64,000 bases of DNA, taken from the NCBI GenBank assembly GCA_012517315.1, contig JAAYVE010000038.1, positions 21,784-85,783 of the forward strand. Direction: 5' to 3'. Below are positions 1-8,612 of the stretch, piece by piece. Under the pieces are notes generated by a model. It was not told the DNA's origin and did not search any database. It saw only the letters and a list, made by a program, of their open reading frames with translations. A program made the position numbers and the translations under genes. This DNA is from Deltaproteobacteria bacterium (GTDB lineage Bacteria; Desulfobacterota; Syntrophobacteria; Syntrophobacterales; Syntrophobacteraceae). Numbering within the stretch: position 1 is the first letter of the stretch; every line of letters starts with the position of its first letter.

Positions 1-2
1 CC

Positions 3-1079
3 TCCCCGCCCCCTCTCCAGACCCACAAGGTGGAACGCCGAACGTTTCCGCTGGTTGTGGAGCAGGTGGGAACGCTGCGTTCCAAGGATGAGGCCCATGT
101 TTCAAGCAGGGTCATGGCGCAGGTGAAAGAGATCCTGGTGAACGAGGGCGACGAGGTCAATGTGGACCGGCAAGGCGGGCTGCAGCAGGGAATCCTGGCC
201 AGGCTGGAGAACCGGGACGTGCTGGCCAGGGTGCACCAGGCCGAGGAGCATGTATCGGCCATGCACAGTGCCCTGGAAATGGGCCGGGCCAGGCGGGGAG
301 CCGCTGAGGCACAGCTCTCGGCGGCTAGGGCGGCAAGGGAAAGGAGCCTGTCCGACTACCGCAGGTACTCGGATCTGCACCGGAATCAAGCGGCAACCGG
401 GCAGCAGTTGCAGCACATGAAGAGCCAGCGGGACGTGGCGGTGGCTCAGGCGGCTGCCGGCGCAAAGGAACTGGAGGCGGCGGAACAAGAACTGGAAAGA
501 CTTCAGGCCCAGCTGAAACAGGCGGAAGCCGCACTCACCGAGGCCCGTGTGATGCTCGGCTACACAGCGATCCGGGCCCCTTTTTCTGGGCGCGTGGTCA
601 AGAAATTGGTGAATGTCGGCGACATGGTCGCCCCCGGCCAGCCCATGTTCATTATGGAAAGCGTTTCCAACCCCGAAATCCACGCTTTCGTCACGGAATC
701 CCTCGTTCCCGGGATGAAGGTCGGCCAGGAGATGACGGTGCGAATCGACGCTCTGGATCGCACAATAGCCGCCACCCTTCGAGAAATCGTCCCCAAGTCC
801 GACCCGAAAACACGGACTCTCCTTGTTAAGCTGAGCCTCGCTCCCGACCCTTCCTTCGTAAACGGCATGTTCGCAAGGATCGAGATCCCCCGGGGAGAAT
901 ATGAAGCCCTTGTCATTCCCAACCGGTCCGTTCGGGAAATAGGTCAGCTCCAGCTGGTTGAGGTGCTGGACCCGGACGGTCAACCGCAGAGGCGCTTCGT
1001 CACCCTTGGAAAACGCTGCGGGGACCTGGTGGAGGTGCTTTCCGGCCTCCGTGAAGGCGAACCCGTGATCGTCCCGTGA
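3..1079 (+). CDS. RND efflux periplasmic adaptor (membrane fusion protein), 5' end outside window
   Basis: HlyD/AcrA-type adaptor that bridges an inner-membrane RND pump to an outer-membrane channel. Visible in order: a half biotinyl-lipoyl motif (VMAQVKEILVNEGDEV), a long Ala/Glu/Gln-rich coiled-coil hairpin over about 120 residues, the second half-motif (IRAPFSGRVVKKLVNVGDMV) and a beta-barrel/membrane-proximal tail. The frame stays open to the window edge and no signal peptide is present, so the true start lies upstream; the GTG at 30 is probably internal. The RND permease begins 28 bp downstream, so the two are one operon. No outer-membrane partner is encoded next to them here, though one could lie upstream. 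Substrate cannot be told from the sequence. Confidence 0.9.
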   Translation, partial: SPPPLQTHKVERRTFPLVVEQVGTLRSKDEAHVSSRVMAQVKEILVNEGDEVNVDRQGGLQQGILARLENRDVLARVHQAEEHVSAMHSALEMGRARRGAAEAQLSAARAARERSLSDYRRYSDLHRNQAATGQQLQHMKSQRDVAVAQAAAGAKELEAAEQELERLQAQLKQAEAALTEARVMLGYTAIRAPFSGRVVKKLVNVGDMVAPGQPMFIMESVSNPEIHAFVTESLVPGMKVGQEMTVRIDALDRTIAATLREIVPKSDPKTRTLLVKLSLAPDPSFVNGMFARIEIPRGEYEALVIPNRSVREIGQLQLVEVLDPDGQPQRRFVTLGKRCGDLVEVLSGLREGEPVIVP

Positions 1080-1107
1080 GGCTAAACGGAGGCAGGCATT
1101 TCCCGTC

Positions 1108-4100
1108 ATGAATCATGAAACCGGAAACGGCCACAACTGGATGACCCGTATCGTGGTGGCGTTCCTCGGGGGGAATCTGTCGGTGCTCCTCGTGCTCCTC
1201 AGCCTCATGGCGGGCATCGTCGCCCTCTTGGTCACCCCCCGGGAAGAAGACCCCCAGATCATTGTCCCCATCGCCGACGTGATGATCCACATGCCCGGCG
1301 CATCTGCGGGGGAGGTGGAGCGCCAGGTGGCCACCCGCCTGGAGAAACTTCTCTACCAGATCGACGGAGTCGAATACGTCTACTCCACCAGCTACCCATC
1401 CATGGCCGTCGTTACGGTGCGCTTTTACGTGGGGGAGGATCGGGAGCGCAGCTGGGTGAAACTCCACAACAAAATACAGGGAAACATCGACCAAATTCCG
1501 CCAGGCTTGACCGGATGGGTGGTGAAGCCTGTTGAGATCGACGATGTTCCCATCGTGAACCTCACCTTGTTCAGCGGCATTCACGACGACTACGCCCTGC
1601 GCCGCATGGCCGAAGAACTGGAAATCCGGTTGCAGAGTGTCAAGAATTCGGGCCGCACCCTCATATCGGGTGGAAGACCCAGGCAGATCAAGGTCCACCT
1701 CTCTCCACAGCTGATGGCCGGCCGGGGGATCACTATCGCCGATATTCAGCGGAGCCTTCAGGCGGCCAACGTGGCCCTCCCCGCAGGAAGCCTGGTGAAC
1801 TCCAATGAGGAAATAAGACTGGACGCGGGGCGGTTTCTCCTTTCGGCGGAGGATGTGGGGAGGCTCATCGTCGGGCTCCACGATGAGCGCCCCGTCTACC
1901 TGCGTGAAGTGGCCGCCGTTGAGGACGGCCCCGCCATACCGGAAACCTACACGCGCATCTTCCTCGGCAAACAGGCCTATTCCCGGCGCGACCCCGCCGT
2001 GAAAGAGAACCGGTTTCCCGAGGGTCTGGAAACTTTCCGGGACTTTCCCGCCGTCACGGTCGCCGTGGCCAAGCGAAAGGGGACCAATGCCGTCTGGGTT
2101 TCGGAGGAGGTGCGCAGAGAAGCGGAACGGTTCGCCCGGGAGGTCCTTCCCGAAGGCGTCCATCTGAGGGTGACGCGGGACTATGGGAAAACCGCCGACG
2201 AGAAGGTGAACGAACTGGTGGAAGCCCTCATCGTGGCCATCGTCATCGTGGTGCTTCTGCTGGCCTACTCACTGGGCTGGAGGGAGGGCATCATCATCGC
2301 CCTTGCCGTTCCCGTGACGTTCAGCTTCACGCTCCTCGTCAATCTCATGCTCGGGTACACCATCAACCGGGTGACCTTGTTCGCTCTCATCCTGTCTCTC
2401 GGACTCGTGGTGGACGACCCCATCGTGGATGTGGAGAACATTCATCGCCATTTTTCCATGCGGAAGCTCCCTCCCTTCCAGGCCGTCGTCTTCGCCGTGA
2501 ACGAAGTGCGTCCCCCCATTATTCTTGCCACCCTCGCCGTCATCATCTCCTTCGTCCCCATGTTTTTCATCACCGGGATGATGGGGCCCTACATGGCTCC
2601 CATGGCCCTGAACGTTCCCGTCGCCATGCTCATGAGCCTCGTCGTCGCGTTCACCATCACCCCCTGGCTCTCCCTGCATCTTCTGCGAAACGTCTACGAA
2701 AGACCCCATGAAAAACCGTTTTCCCTGGAGGAGAGCGCTCTTTTTCGCCTCTACGATCACGTCATGGAGCCGCTCGTCACCCGGAAAAGCCTTCGCAACG
2801 GCGTCCTAGGTGTCGTGCTCCTGCTCTTCGCCTTCTCCGGCTGGCTCGTCCTGTCCAAGAGGGTACCTCTCAAGATGCTCCCCTTCGACAACAAGAACGA
2901 ACTGCAGGTCATCGTGGACATGCCGGAAGGCACGACTCTCGAGGAGACGGAGGGAGTCGCCCACGCCATGGCGGATTATCTGGTCCGACTACCGGAAGTG
3001 ACGGATGTGACCACCTGCGTGGGGGCCAGCAGTCCTTTCGATTTCAACGGGCTGGTGCGCCACTACTATCTGAGACATGGTTCCCACGTGGCGGATCTGC
3101 GCATCAACTTCATCGGCAAGAAGACGCGCAGCCAGCAAAGCCACGCCATCGGCCTGAGAATCCGCAATGACCTGACACGCATCGCCCGGGCCAACAATGC
3201 GAACATCAAGATCGTGGAGAGTCCTCCCGGTCCCCCGGTTATCGCCACCCTGGTCGCCGAAATTTACGGCAAGACCGATCAGCCTTACAACGAACTCATT
3301 CAGGCGGCGGGTAGGGTCCGGAGGCACATGGAGGAGACCCCGGGCGTGGTGGATGTGGACGACGTGGTGGTGGCCCCTCAGAAAAGAACGGTCTTCCGAG
3401 TGGACCGCACGAAAGCGGCTATGCACGGCATCACCAGTGCCCAGGTGGCAGAAGCGCTGCAGGCCGCCGTGCCGGGAATGAACCCGGGATCCCTGAGGCT
3501 GGACGACCAGGTGAACCCGGTCTTCATTCGGCTCCGCCTCCCCCCGGAAATGCGGGCTTCCCAGGGGGATCTCGGTCAACTCACGATCCGGGGCGCATCC
3601 GGAGAGATGGTTTTCCTCGCTGAACTCGGGACGTTCCAGGAGGAAACCATCGACCAGCCCATCTATCACAAGAATCTCAAGCCTGTGGCCTACGTTTTCG
3701 GCGAAACGGCGGGCCTTCCTCCGCCCGAGGCGGTCTTCGCCTTGGATGACAAGGTGAGAGGCGATGCATCACTCGGCAAGTTCCATGTCATGTGGTCCGG
3801 CGAGGGGGAATGGGACATCACCCTGCGGGTCTTTAGGGATCTCGGCATTGCCTTCGGCGTCGCCGTCCTGGGAATTTACATCCTGCTTCTTTACCAGACC
3901 CAGAGCTATCTTCTCCCTGCCATTCAGCTCATCGCCCTCCCCCTTTCCGTCATCGGGATCCTGCCCGGCTTCTGGCTCCTAAACATCGTTTCCGGGCAAG
4001 CTGTGGGGGGATGGCCTGATCCCACCTACTTCACGGCCACCGCCATGATCGGCATGATCGCCCTGGCGGGCATCGCCACGCGAAACTCCATTCTTCTCAT

Positions 4101-4371
4101 CGAATTCGTCGAAGAACGCAAGAAAGAGGGGAAACCCCTCCTGAGGTCACTCATCGAGGCGGGGGCATTGCGTACCCGCCCCATTTTCCTGACTTCTTTG
4201 GCCGCCATGCTGGCCGCCTGGCCCATCACCCTCGACCCCATCTTTTCCGGTCTGGCCTGGGCCCTTATTTTTGGTATCGCCGTCTCGACTTTCTTCACAC
4301 TCATCGTCGTCCCGCTGGTTTACTTCATGGCCTACGGGAAGAGAGACGGATCGCCCCATTCATCCCGGTAG
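1108..4371 (+). CDS. RND-family efflux transporter permease subunit (AcrB/CzcA superfamily)
   Basis: Full-length 1087-residue proton-driven RND pump of the inner membrane. It has the family layout: TM1 near residues 25-45, a large periplasmic loop, TM2-6, a second periplasmic loop, TM8-12. The TM4 proton-relay motif is GLVVDDPIVDVEN near residue 432, with the paired acidic residues. It forms a pair with the adaptor ending 28 bp upstream. The sequence is intact, in contrast to the second RND pump at 10.1-13.4 kb, and it lacks the DAAIVVVE signature of heavy-metal pumps, so it more likely exports organic compounds. Substrate unknown. Confidence 0.93.
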   Translation: MNHETGNGHNWMTRIVVAFLGGNLSVLLVLLSLMAGIVALLVTPREEDPQIIVPIADVMIHMPGASAGEVERQVATRLEKLLYQIDGVEYVYSTSYPSMAVVTVRFYVGEDRERSWVKLHNKIQGNIDQIPPGLTGWVVKPVEIDDVPIVNLTLFSGIHDDYALRRMAEELEIRLQSVKNSGRTLISGGRPRQIKVHLSPQLMAGRGITIADIQRSLQAANVALPAGSLVNSNEEIRLDAGRFLLSAEDVGRLIVGLHDERPVYLREVAAVEDGPAIPETYTRIFLGKQAYSRRDPAVKENRFPEGLETFRDFPAVTVAVAKRKGTNAVWVSEEVRREAERFAREVLPEGVHLRVTRDYGKTADEKVNELVEALIVAIVIVVLLLAYSLGWREGIIIALAVPVTFSFTLLVNLMLGYTINRVTLFALILSLGLVVDDPIVDVENIHRHFSMRKLPPFQAVVFAVNEVRPPIILATLAVIISFVPMFFITGMMGPYMAPMALNVPVAMLMSLVVAFTITPWLSLHLLRNVYERPHEKPFSLEESALFRLYDHVMEPLVTRKSLRNGVLGVVLLLFAFSGWLVLSKRVPLKMLPFDNKNELQVIVDMPEGTTLEETEGVAHAMADYLVRLPEVTDVTTCVGASSPFDFNGLVRHYYLRHGSHVADLRINFIGKKTRSQQSHAIGLRIRNDLTRIARANNANIKIVESPPGPPVIATLVAEIYGKTDQPYNELIQAAGRVRRHMEETPGVVDVDDVVVAPQKRTVFRVDRTKAAMHGITSAQVAEALQAAVPGMNPGSLRLDDQVNPVFIRLRLPPEMRASQGDLGQLTIRGASGEMVFLAELGTFQEETIDQPIYHKNLKPVAYVFGETAGLPPPEAVFALDDKVRGDASLGKFHVMWSGEGEWDITLRVFRDLGIAFGVAVLGIYILLLYQTQSYLLPAIQLIALPLSVIGILPGFWLLNIVSGQAVGGWPDPTYFTATAMIGMIALAGIATRNSILLIEFVEERKKEGKPLLRSLIEAGALRTRPIFLTSLAAMLAAWPITLDPIFSGLAWALIFGIAVSTFFTLIVVPLVYFMAYGKRDGSPHSSR

Positions 4372-4489
4372 GGTTCCGGGCCGAATGTGGACTCTGGTTT
4401 TTCAATGCATGGGATTTGCCGCTTCTGCCGGGGGAACGGAACACGGAGTCTCTCGCGGAGAGGACTGAAAAAGGGGGCATCAAGGCGCC

Positions 4490-5074
4490 ATGAAGCACGA
4501 TCTGTTCTGCGAGGTCTGTTCCGCTAGACGGGGAATCAACCTGGAAACCCTCAAGCAGGTGATCATCCTCTCCATAGAAATCGCCCGGGAAGGGCGTGAG
4601 GGGCGTCGTATCGGAACCATGTTCGTCATCGGGGACACGGAAAACGTGCTTGCCCACTCCAGGAACCTCATTCTGGATCCCCTGCTGGGACATCCCGATG
4701 CACTGAAACTTGTTCACGACCCCGACGCAAGGGAGACCATGAAGGAACTGGCACAGCTGGATGGGGCCTTCATTGTATCCGACGATGGTGTGGTCGTCTC
4801 CGCATGCCGGTACATCGATGCCCTCACAGAAGGCATCAGCCTCCCCCTGGGCCTGGGAAGCCGGCACATGGCAGCCGCTTCCATCACGAAGCAAACCGGG
4901 GCGGTGGCCGTGGTCGTGTCGGAGAGTTCCGTAGTGCGAGTGTTCGACGACGGGGAGCTCATTTCGGAAATCATCCCGGAGCTGTGGATGTTCGCCAGGT
5001 ACAGTTCCCACCTGGAAGGACGTATCTCGGAAAGAACGGAAGAAAACCTGACGGTGGTGTCCAAGGCAGACTGA
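4490..5074 (+). CDS. Single-domain diadenylate cyclase (DAC domain, c-di-AMP synthase)
   Basis: 194 residues forming one DisA_N/DAC domain, which condenses two ATP into cyclic di-AMP. Both catalytic motifs are present: LDGAFIV near residues 90-96 and GSRHMAAASITKQTG near 123-137. The second motif has Met where bacterial DisA/CdaA have Arg (RHR), a feature shared with stand-alone archaeal-type (DacZ-like) enzymes. There is no transmembrane segment (unlike CdaA) and no helix-hairpin-helix DNA-binding part (unlike DisA), so a soluble cytosolic enzyme is expected. It stands alone about 115 bp after the RND permease. c-di-AMP commonly controls potassium and osmotic balance; that role here is inference. 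Confidence 0.82.
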   Translation: MKHDLFCEVCSARRGINLETLKQVIILSIEIAREGREGRRIGTMFVIGDTENVLAHSRNLILDPLLGHPDALKLVHDPDARETMKELAQLDGAFIVSDDGVVVSACRYIDALTEGISLPLGLGSRHMAAASITKQTGAVAVVVSESSVVRVFDDGELISEIIPELWMFARYSSHLEGRISERTEENLTVVSKAD

Positions 5075-5139
5075 AGGGAAAAGCCGGCAGAGCCTCCCGA
5101 CCTTGCCGCCTGCAGCCCCTCACGGTGCGGGGGGGCCCG

Positions 5140-5793
5140 TCAGAGAAGGGGAAATAGATCTTCGGGGCTCTCAATGAGAACCTTTGCGCCGGCTGTGAGC
5201 AACTCCGGCGCCTCCCGGAAACCCCAAAGAACGCCCACCGGGAACATCCCCGCTCTCACGGCGGTGATCATGTCCGTATCCGTGTCCCCAAGGTACAGGA
5301 AGCGCTCTGGGGGAATTCCCATGTGTGCCGCGATCTCAAGAGCACCGGCGGGATCCGGTTTTCTCGGAATCCCCGGCCGTTCGCCCAGTACCTGTTCAAA
5401 CCTCCAGCCCGCCAGCAGATCTTCCGCGATCCGCCGTGTCGCCTCATGGGGTTTGTTGGAGAGGATCGCCATGGGTATCGACCGGGCGACCAGGCCATCC
5501 AGAAGTGCGGGAACCCCCGGGTAGGGTCGCGTCTTGTTCCTGTGCCGCCTGCCGTATTCTTCGCGCATGAGGGTAAGATATTTCCCCACGCTCACGGCAT
5601 CTTTTTCAACGCCCCCCGGCAACGCCCTCCTCACGAGGTTTTCCATCCCATCCCCCACGAACTTCTTGAAGGCTTCCAGGGGATGCTTCGGAAAACCTGC
5701 TCCTGCCAGGACGTGGTTCATGGAATCGGCAAGGTCTTCCAAGGTGTTGAGGAGGGTCCCATCCAGGTCGAAGATCACGGCTCGATCACGCAT
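5140..5793 (-). CDS. gph: HAD-superfamily hydrolase, phosphoglycolate phosphatase-like
   Basis: 217 residues. HAD motif I is VIFDLDGTLLNT (residues 6-17) with both catalytic Asp, motif II is the Ser/Thr of MAILSNKP, motif III the Lys of RKPDP, motif IV LGDTDTDM. A four-helix cap sits between motifs I and II, as in Gph/PGP enzymes that dephosphorylate 2-phosphoglycolate from DNA repair or oxygenation. HAD members of this subgroup can also act on other phosphosugars or pyrophosphate, so the exact substrate is uncertain. It converges with the diadenylate cyclase gene 66 bp away and has no obvious operon partner. Confidence 0.85.
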   Translation of the reverse strand: MRDRAVIFDLDGTLLNTLEDLADSMNHVLAGAGFPKHPLEAFKKFVGDGMENLVRRALPGGVEKDAVSVGKYLTLMREEYGRRHRNKTRPYPGVPALLDGLVARSIPMAILSNKPHEATRRIAEDLLAGWRFEQVLGERPGIPRKPDPAGALEIAAHMGIPPERFLYLGDTDTDMITAVRAGMFPVGVLWGFREAPELLTAGAKVLIESPEDLFPLL

Positions 5794-5958
5794 GCAATGC
5801 TCTCACCGCTTCAAAAGAAAGTGGCGGGGAGTGGGCAACACCACACCCCGCCAAGAAGGCCCCCGATCCCGGGGAGACTGACAAAAGAGCTGTCTGCCGC
5901 CGGTTGATGAATCCGACTTCAATGCCCCCACCGGCATTCCGTATGCCCCGGATAGAGG

Positions 5959-6792
5959 TCAGCGATTCCTTGCGCCGTGACGCCGTGCATATTTCAGGAG
6001 CTGCATGATGTCGCCCCGTTCCATGACTCTTGCATAGGAGTATGCGGTCATGTTGTTGATGTCTTTCCCGCCGAGGTGCGCACCGCCTGCGACGAGCACC
6101 CGGATGACCTCCGGATAGCCGAATATGGTGGCCACGATAAGAGGCGTCCTTCCGAACTTGTCCCGCACCTCCGTGTCGGCATGGTTCGCCACCAGCAGCT
6201 TGACAACCTCCGCATGCCCTCCCTTGGCGGCAAGGATCAGAGCGGTCTGTCCTTCATCATCTTGCTCGTTGAGCCTCGCACCCTTGGCAATCAACATGCG
6301 GGTGATGTCGGCATTGCCGCTCATGGCCGCAGCCATGAGTGCCGTGATCCCCTTCTTCTTGACGCTTGGAAGCAGTTCCTGGCCCTTCAGATTCGGATCC
6401 GCTCCCGCAGCCAGGAGAGCCTGGGCTATGTCCATATGCCCCGCCCAGGATGCCTGCATGAGCGCCGTCGCCCCATAAACGTCCATCACGTTCGGATCAG
6501 CACCCTCCTGAAGCAGGATGTCCACGACCCCTTTGTAACCCATGGCCGATGCACGCATGAGAGGCGTCATCCCATCAGGATCCCTGGCATTCACGTCCGC
6601 ACCCTGGAGTATCAGGTTGCTCACCGTATCTGCATATCCCTTGGAAGCACTGAATATGAGTTCCGTATTCAGGTTTTCCTGCCTGACGGATTCCTTGGTA
6701 CGCGCCTGTGCTTCGCCCAAGGAGGGAACAAGTCCCACACACAGCGCGCAGACCAATGCGACAAGGCCCCATAACCATGTCTTACTCCTCAT
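5959..6792 (-). CDS. Secreted ankyrin-repeat protein
   Basis: 277 residues from the chosen ATG at 6792, which follows a strong AAGGAGG site; an in-frame ATG 30 bp upstream lacks one. A signal peptide (MRSKTWLWGLVALVCALCVG, cleavage after GEAQA) directs it to the periplasm or beyond. The rest is about seven ankyrin repeats with typical TPLMxA and GADPN consensus pieces; one repeat carries an insertion (QELLPSVKKKG). Ankyrin arrays bind protein partners, which are unknown here. The gene is divergent from the metal-efflux operon at 7.2 kb and shares a 430-bp AT-rich spacer with it. Confidence 0.85.
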   Translation of the reverse strand: MRSKTWLWGLVALVCALCVGLVPSLGEAQARTKESVRQENLNTELIFSASKGYADTVSNLILQGADVNARDPDGMTPLMRASAMGYKGVVDILLQEGADPNVMDVYGATALMQASWAGHMDIAQALLAAGADPNLKGQELLPSVKKKGITALMAAAMSGNADITRMLIAKGARLNEQDDEGQTALILAAKGGHAEVVKLLVANHADTEVRDKFGRTPLIVATIFGYPEVIRVLVAGGAHLGGKDINNMTAYSYARVMERGDIMQLLKYARRHGARNR

Positions 6793-7224
6793 CTCCTCCT
6801 CCTTTTCCTGCACTGTGATCACCCCTGTTCATTACGCCCCCTGACTCAAGAACACATCTGGTTCCAAATGAACGAAGACGCCATACGACGACTGATATTT
6901 CTTCGGTAAAGCGTCAGTGTGTGATAAATTTCAAATTGAAGCTGAAAACACCACATTGAATATATTCTAATCCCATTTTTCGTAAAGATTTACAAGCAAT
7001 TTTTGGGGAATTTCAATGAATTCCCTCCTTTTCCCCTCGATCTGATCATCACCACCTCACACCGAGGCTTCACCCCCGTTCTCAACGATCTGGTTTTCTT
7101 TTGATTTGAGCCGGGGTATATGCACCTCATAAGACTACTCTTGCACTCGGAATTGAGTGGGAGGTTGCCGCGAGGGAGTCTGTTGAGCCCGTTCCATAGA
7201 AGTCCCAGGAAAGAGGAGAAACAA
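6793..7224. other. Intergenic spacer between divergent genes, presumed promoters
   Basis: About 430 bp noticeably richer in A/T than the surrounding genes (especially 6890-7010). It lies between the secreted ankyrin gene (leftward) and the metal-efflux operon (rightward), so both promoters should be here. No RNA gene, long inverted repeat or recognisable metal-regulator operator could be identified by eye. Confidence 0.6.
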
Positions 7225-8556
7225 ATGACGCTCGAAATCCTCGGCTGTTGGCTCGCCTTTTCGTCATGGGTCGTGGCCGTGACCTTGCCCCCGGTCGCCT
7301 GGGGACAATCCTGCCCGCCAAATATCTCGGAGAGATCGGGGAAGGATAAACAGGAAAAGACACCCCTCTCTTCAGAACCCTTGGTGCTCAAGGATCTCAT
7401 CACAGAACTCCAGAACCGGAACCCAGCTCTCCGGTCGGCCCTGGGAAGTGCACAAGCCATGAAGGCAAGGACTCATTCAGCCAGGGCTCTTCCAGACCCG
7501 GTGATCTCTTTTCAGACCATGGGCGACCTCATTCCTCCTGAACTGCAGCGGGGAGACCCTTCTTCCGGCAGGACGTACGGGGTGGAACAGGAGATCCCCT
7601 TTCCCGGCAAGCTCGGCTTGAAGGGAAAGGTGGCCGATTCGGAAGCGGCGGCGGAGGAATGGAATGCGGAGCAGACCCGGCGGGAGCTCATCGCAGAACT
7701 CAAGACAGCCTACCTGGACTTGATTTTTGTCCATGAGTCGTTGGAGATCCTTCAAAGGGCCAGGGAATTCCTGGAGAGCGTCGCCCGGGTTTCCGAGGCC
7801 CGGTACCGCGTCGGAGAGGGAAACATGCAGGCTGTTGTGAAAGCCCGCCTGGAGACATCCAGGCTGTTGGACAGGGAAACCTTGCTGCAGCAACGCCGCC
7901 ATGCAACGGAGACACGCATGGGCTTCCTCCTGAACCTTCCTGCCGGCCATCCTTTGGGCGAACCGGTACCCATGGAAAAGGCGGCCCTCCCGTATTCCCT
8001 GGATCGCCTAGTGGAGATGGCCATGGAAAACGCTCCAGGTCTGAGGACGCAGGAGAAGAGAGTGGATCGCAGTCGGTATGCCGCGGAACTGGCCAGGAGG
8101 GAATACTATCCCGACTTTTCAATTGGGATCAGTTACGTGGATCGGAATTCCCAGAAGGAGATGTACGGCATCATGGCCAAGGCGAAAGTGCCTCTCTACT
8201 TTTGGCAGAAACAGCACCCGGAACTGGAGGGAGCCCGACTGGATTTGGACAGCGCCATGAAGCTTCGGGAGAGCATCGCATCGAACATCGCCTACCGAGT
8301 CCGTGAAGCCCACATCGCCGCCACGACCAGCGACCGACTCCTGGAGCTCTATGCCGGCAACGTCCTTCCTCAGGCCAGGGTGTCGCTGGAGTCCGCTTTG
8401 GCAGCGTACCAATCGGGATCCACGGACTTTTCCACGGTCATGGAGAGCAGCGGGACCCTCCTGGAGTACGAACTCAGATACCGTGAAGCATTGGCGGACT
8501 ACCACAAGGCTCTTGGGAAGCTCGAACCCCTCATCGGTCTCGCACTGATTCAATGA
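7225..8556 (+). CDS. TolC/CusC-family outer-membrane efflux protein
   Basis: 443 residues from the ATG at 7225, preceded by AAGAGGAG; a longer open frame from 7120 has no signal peptide and no ribosome site. An N-terminal signal peptide (MTLEILGCWLAFSSWVVAV) is followed by two OEP repeats with long amphipathic helices (for example ELIAELKTAYLDLIFVHESL and REAHIAATTSDRLLELYAGN) that build the periplasmic tunnel. It heads a triad with a metal-binding adaptor and a heavy-metal RND pump, so it is the outer-membrane exit channel of a Cus/Czc-type metal exporter. Its stop codon overlaps a possible upstream ATG for the adaptor. Confidence 0.9.
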   Translation: MTLEILGCWLAFSSWVVAVTLPPVAWGQSCPPNISERSGKDKQEKTPLSSEPLVLKDLITELQNRNPALRSALGSAQAMKARTHSARALPDPVISFQTMGDLIPPELQRGDPSSGRTYGVEQEIPFPGKLGLKGKVADSEAAAEEWNAEQTRRELIAELKTAYLDLIFVHESLEILQRAREFLESVARVSEARYRVGEGNMQAVVKARLETSRLLDRETLLQQRRHATETRMGFLLNLPAGHPLGEPVPMEKAALPYSLDRLVEMAMENAPGLRTQEKRVDRSRYAAELARREYYPDFSIGISYVDRNSQKEMYGIMAKAKVPLYFWQKQHPELEGARLDLDSAMKLRESIASNIAYRVREAHIAATTSDRLLELYAGNVLPQARVSLESALAAYQSGSTDFSTVMESSGTLLEYELRYREALADYHKALGKLEPLIGLALIQ

Positions 8557-8612
8557 GAGGAGAGGGGGATGAGGGCCGGGTCGTCCAACAGGCAAATGAA
8601 AAGGAACAGCCC

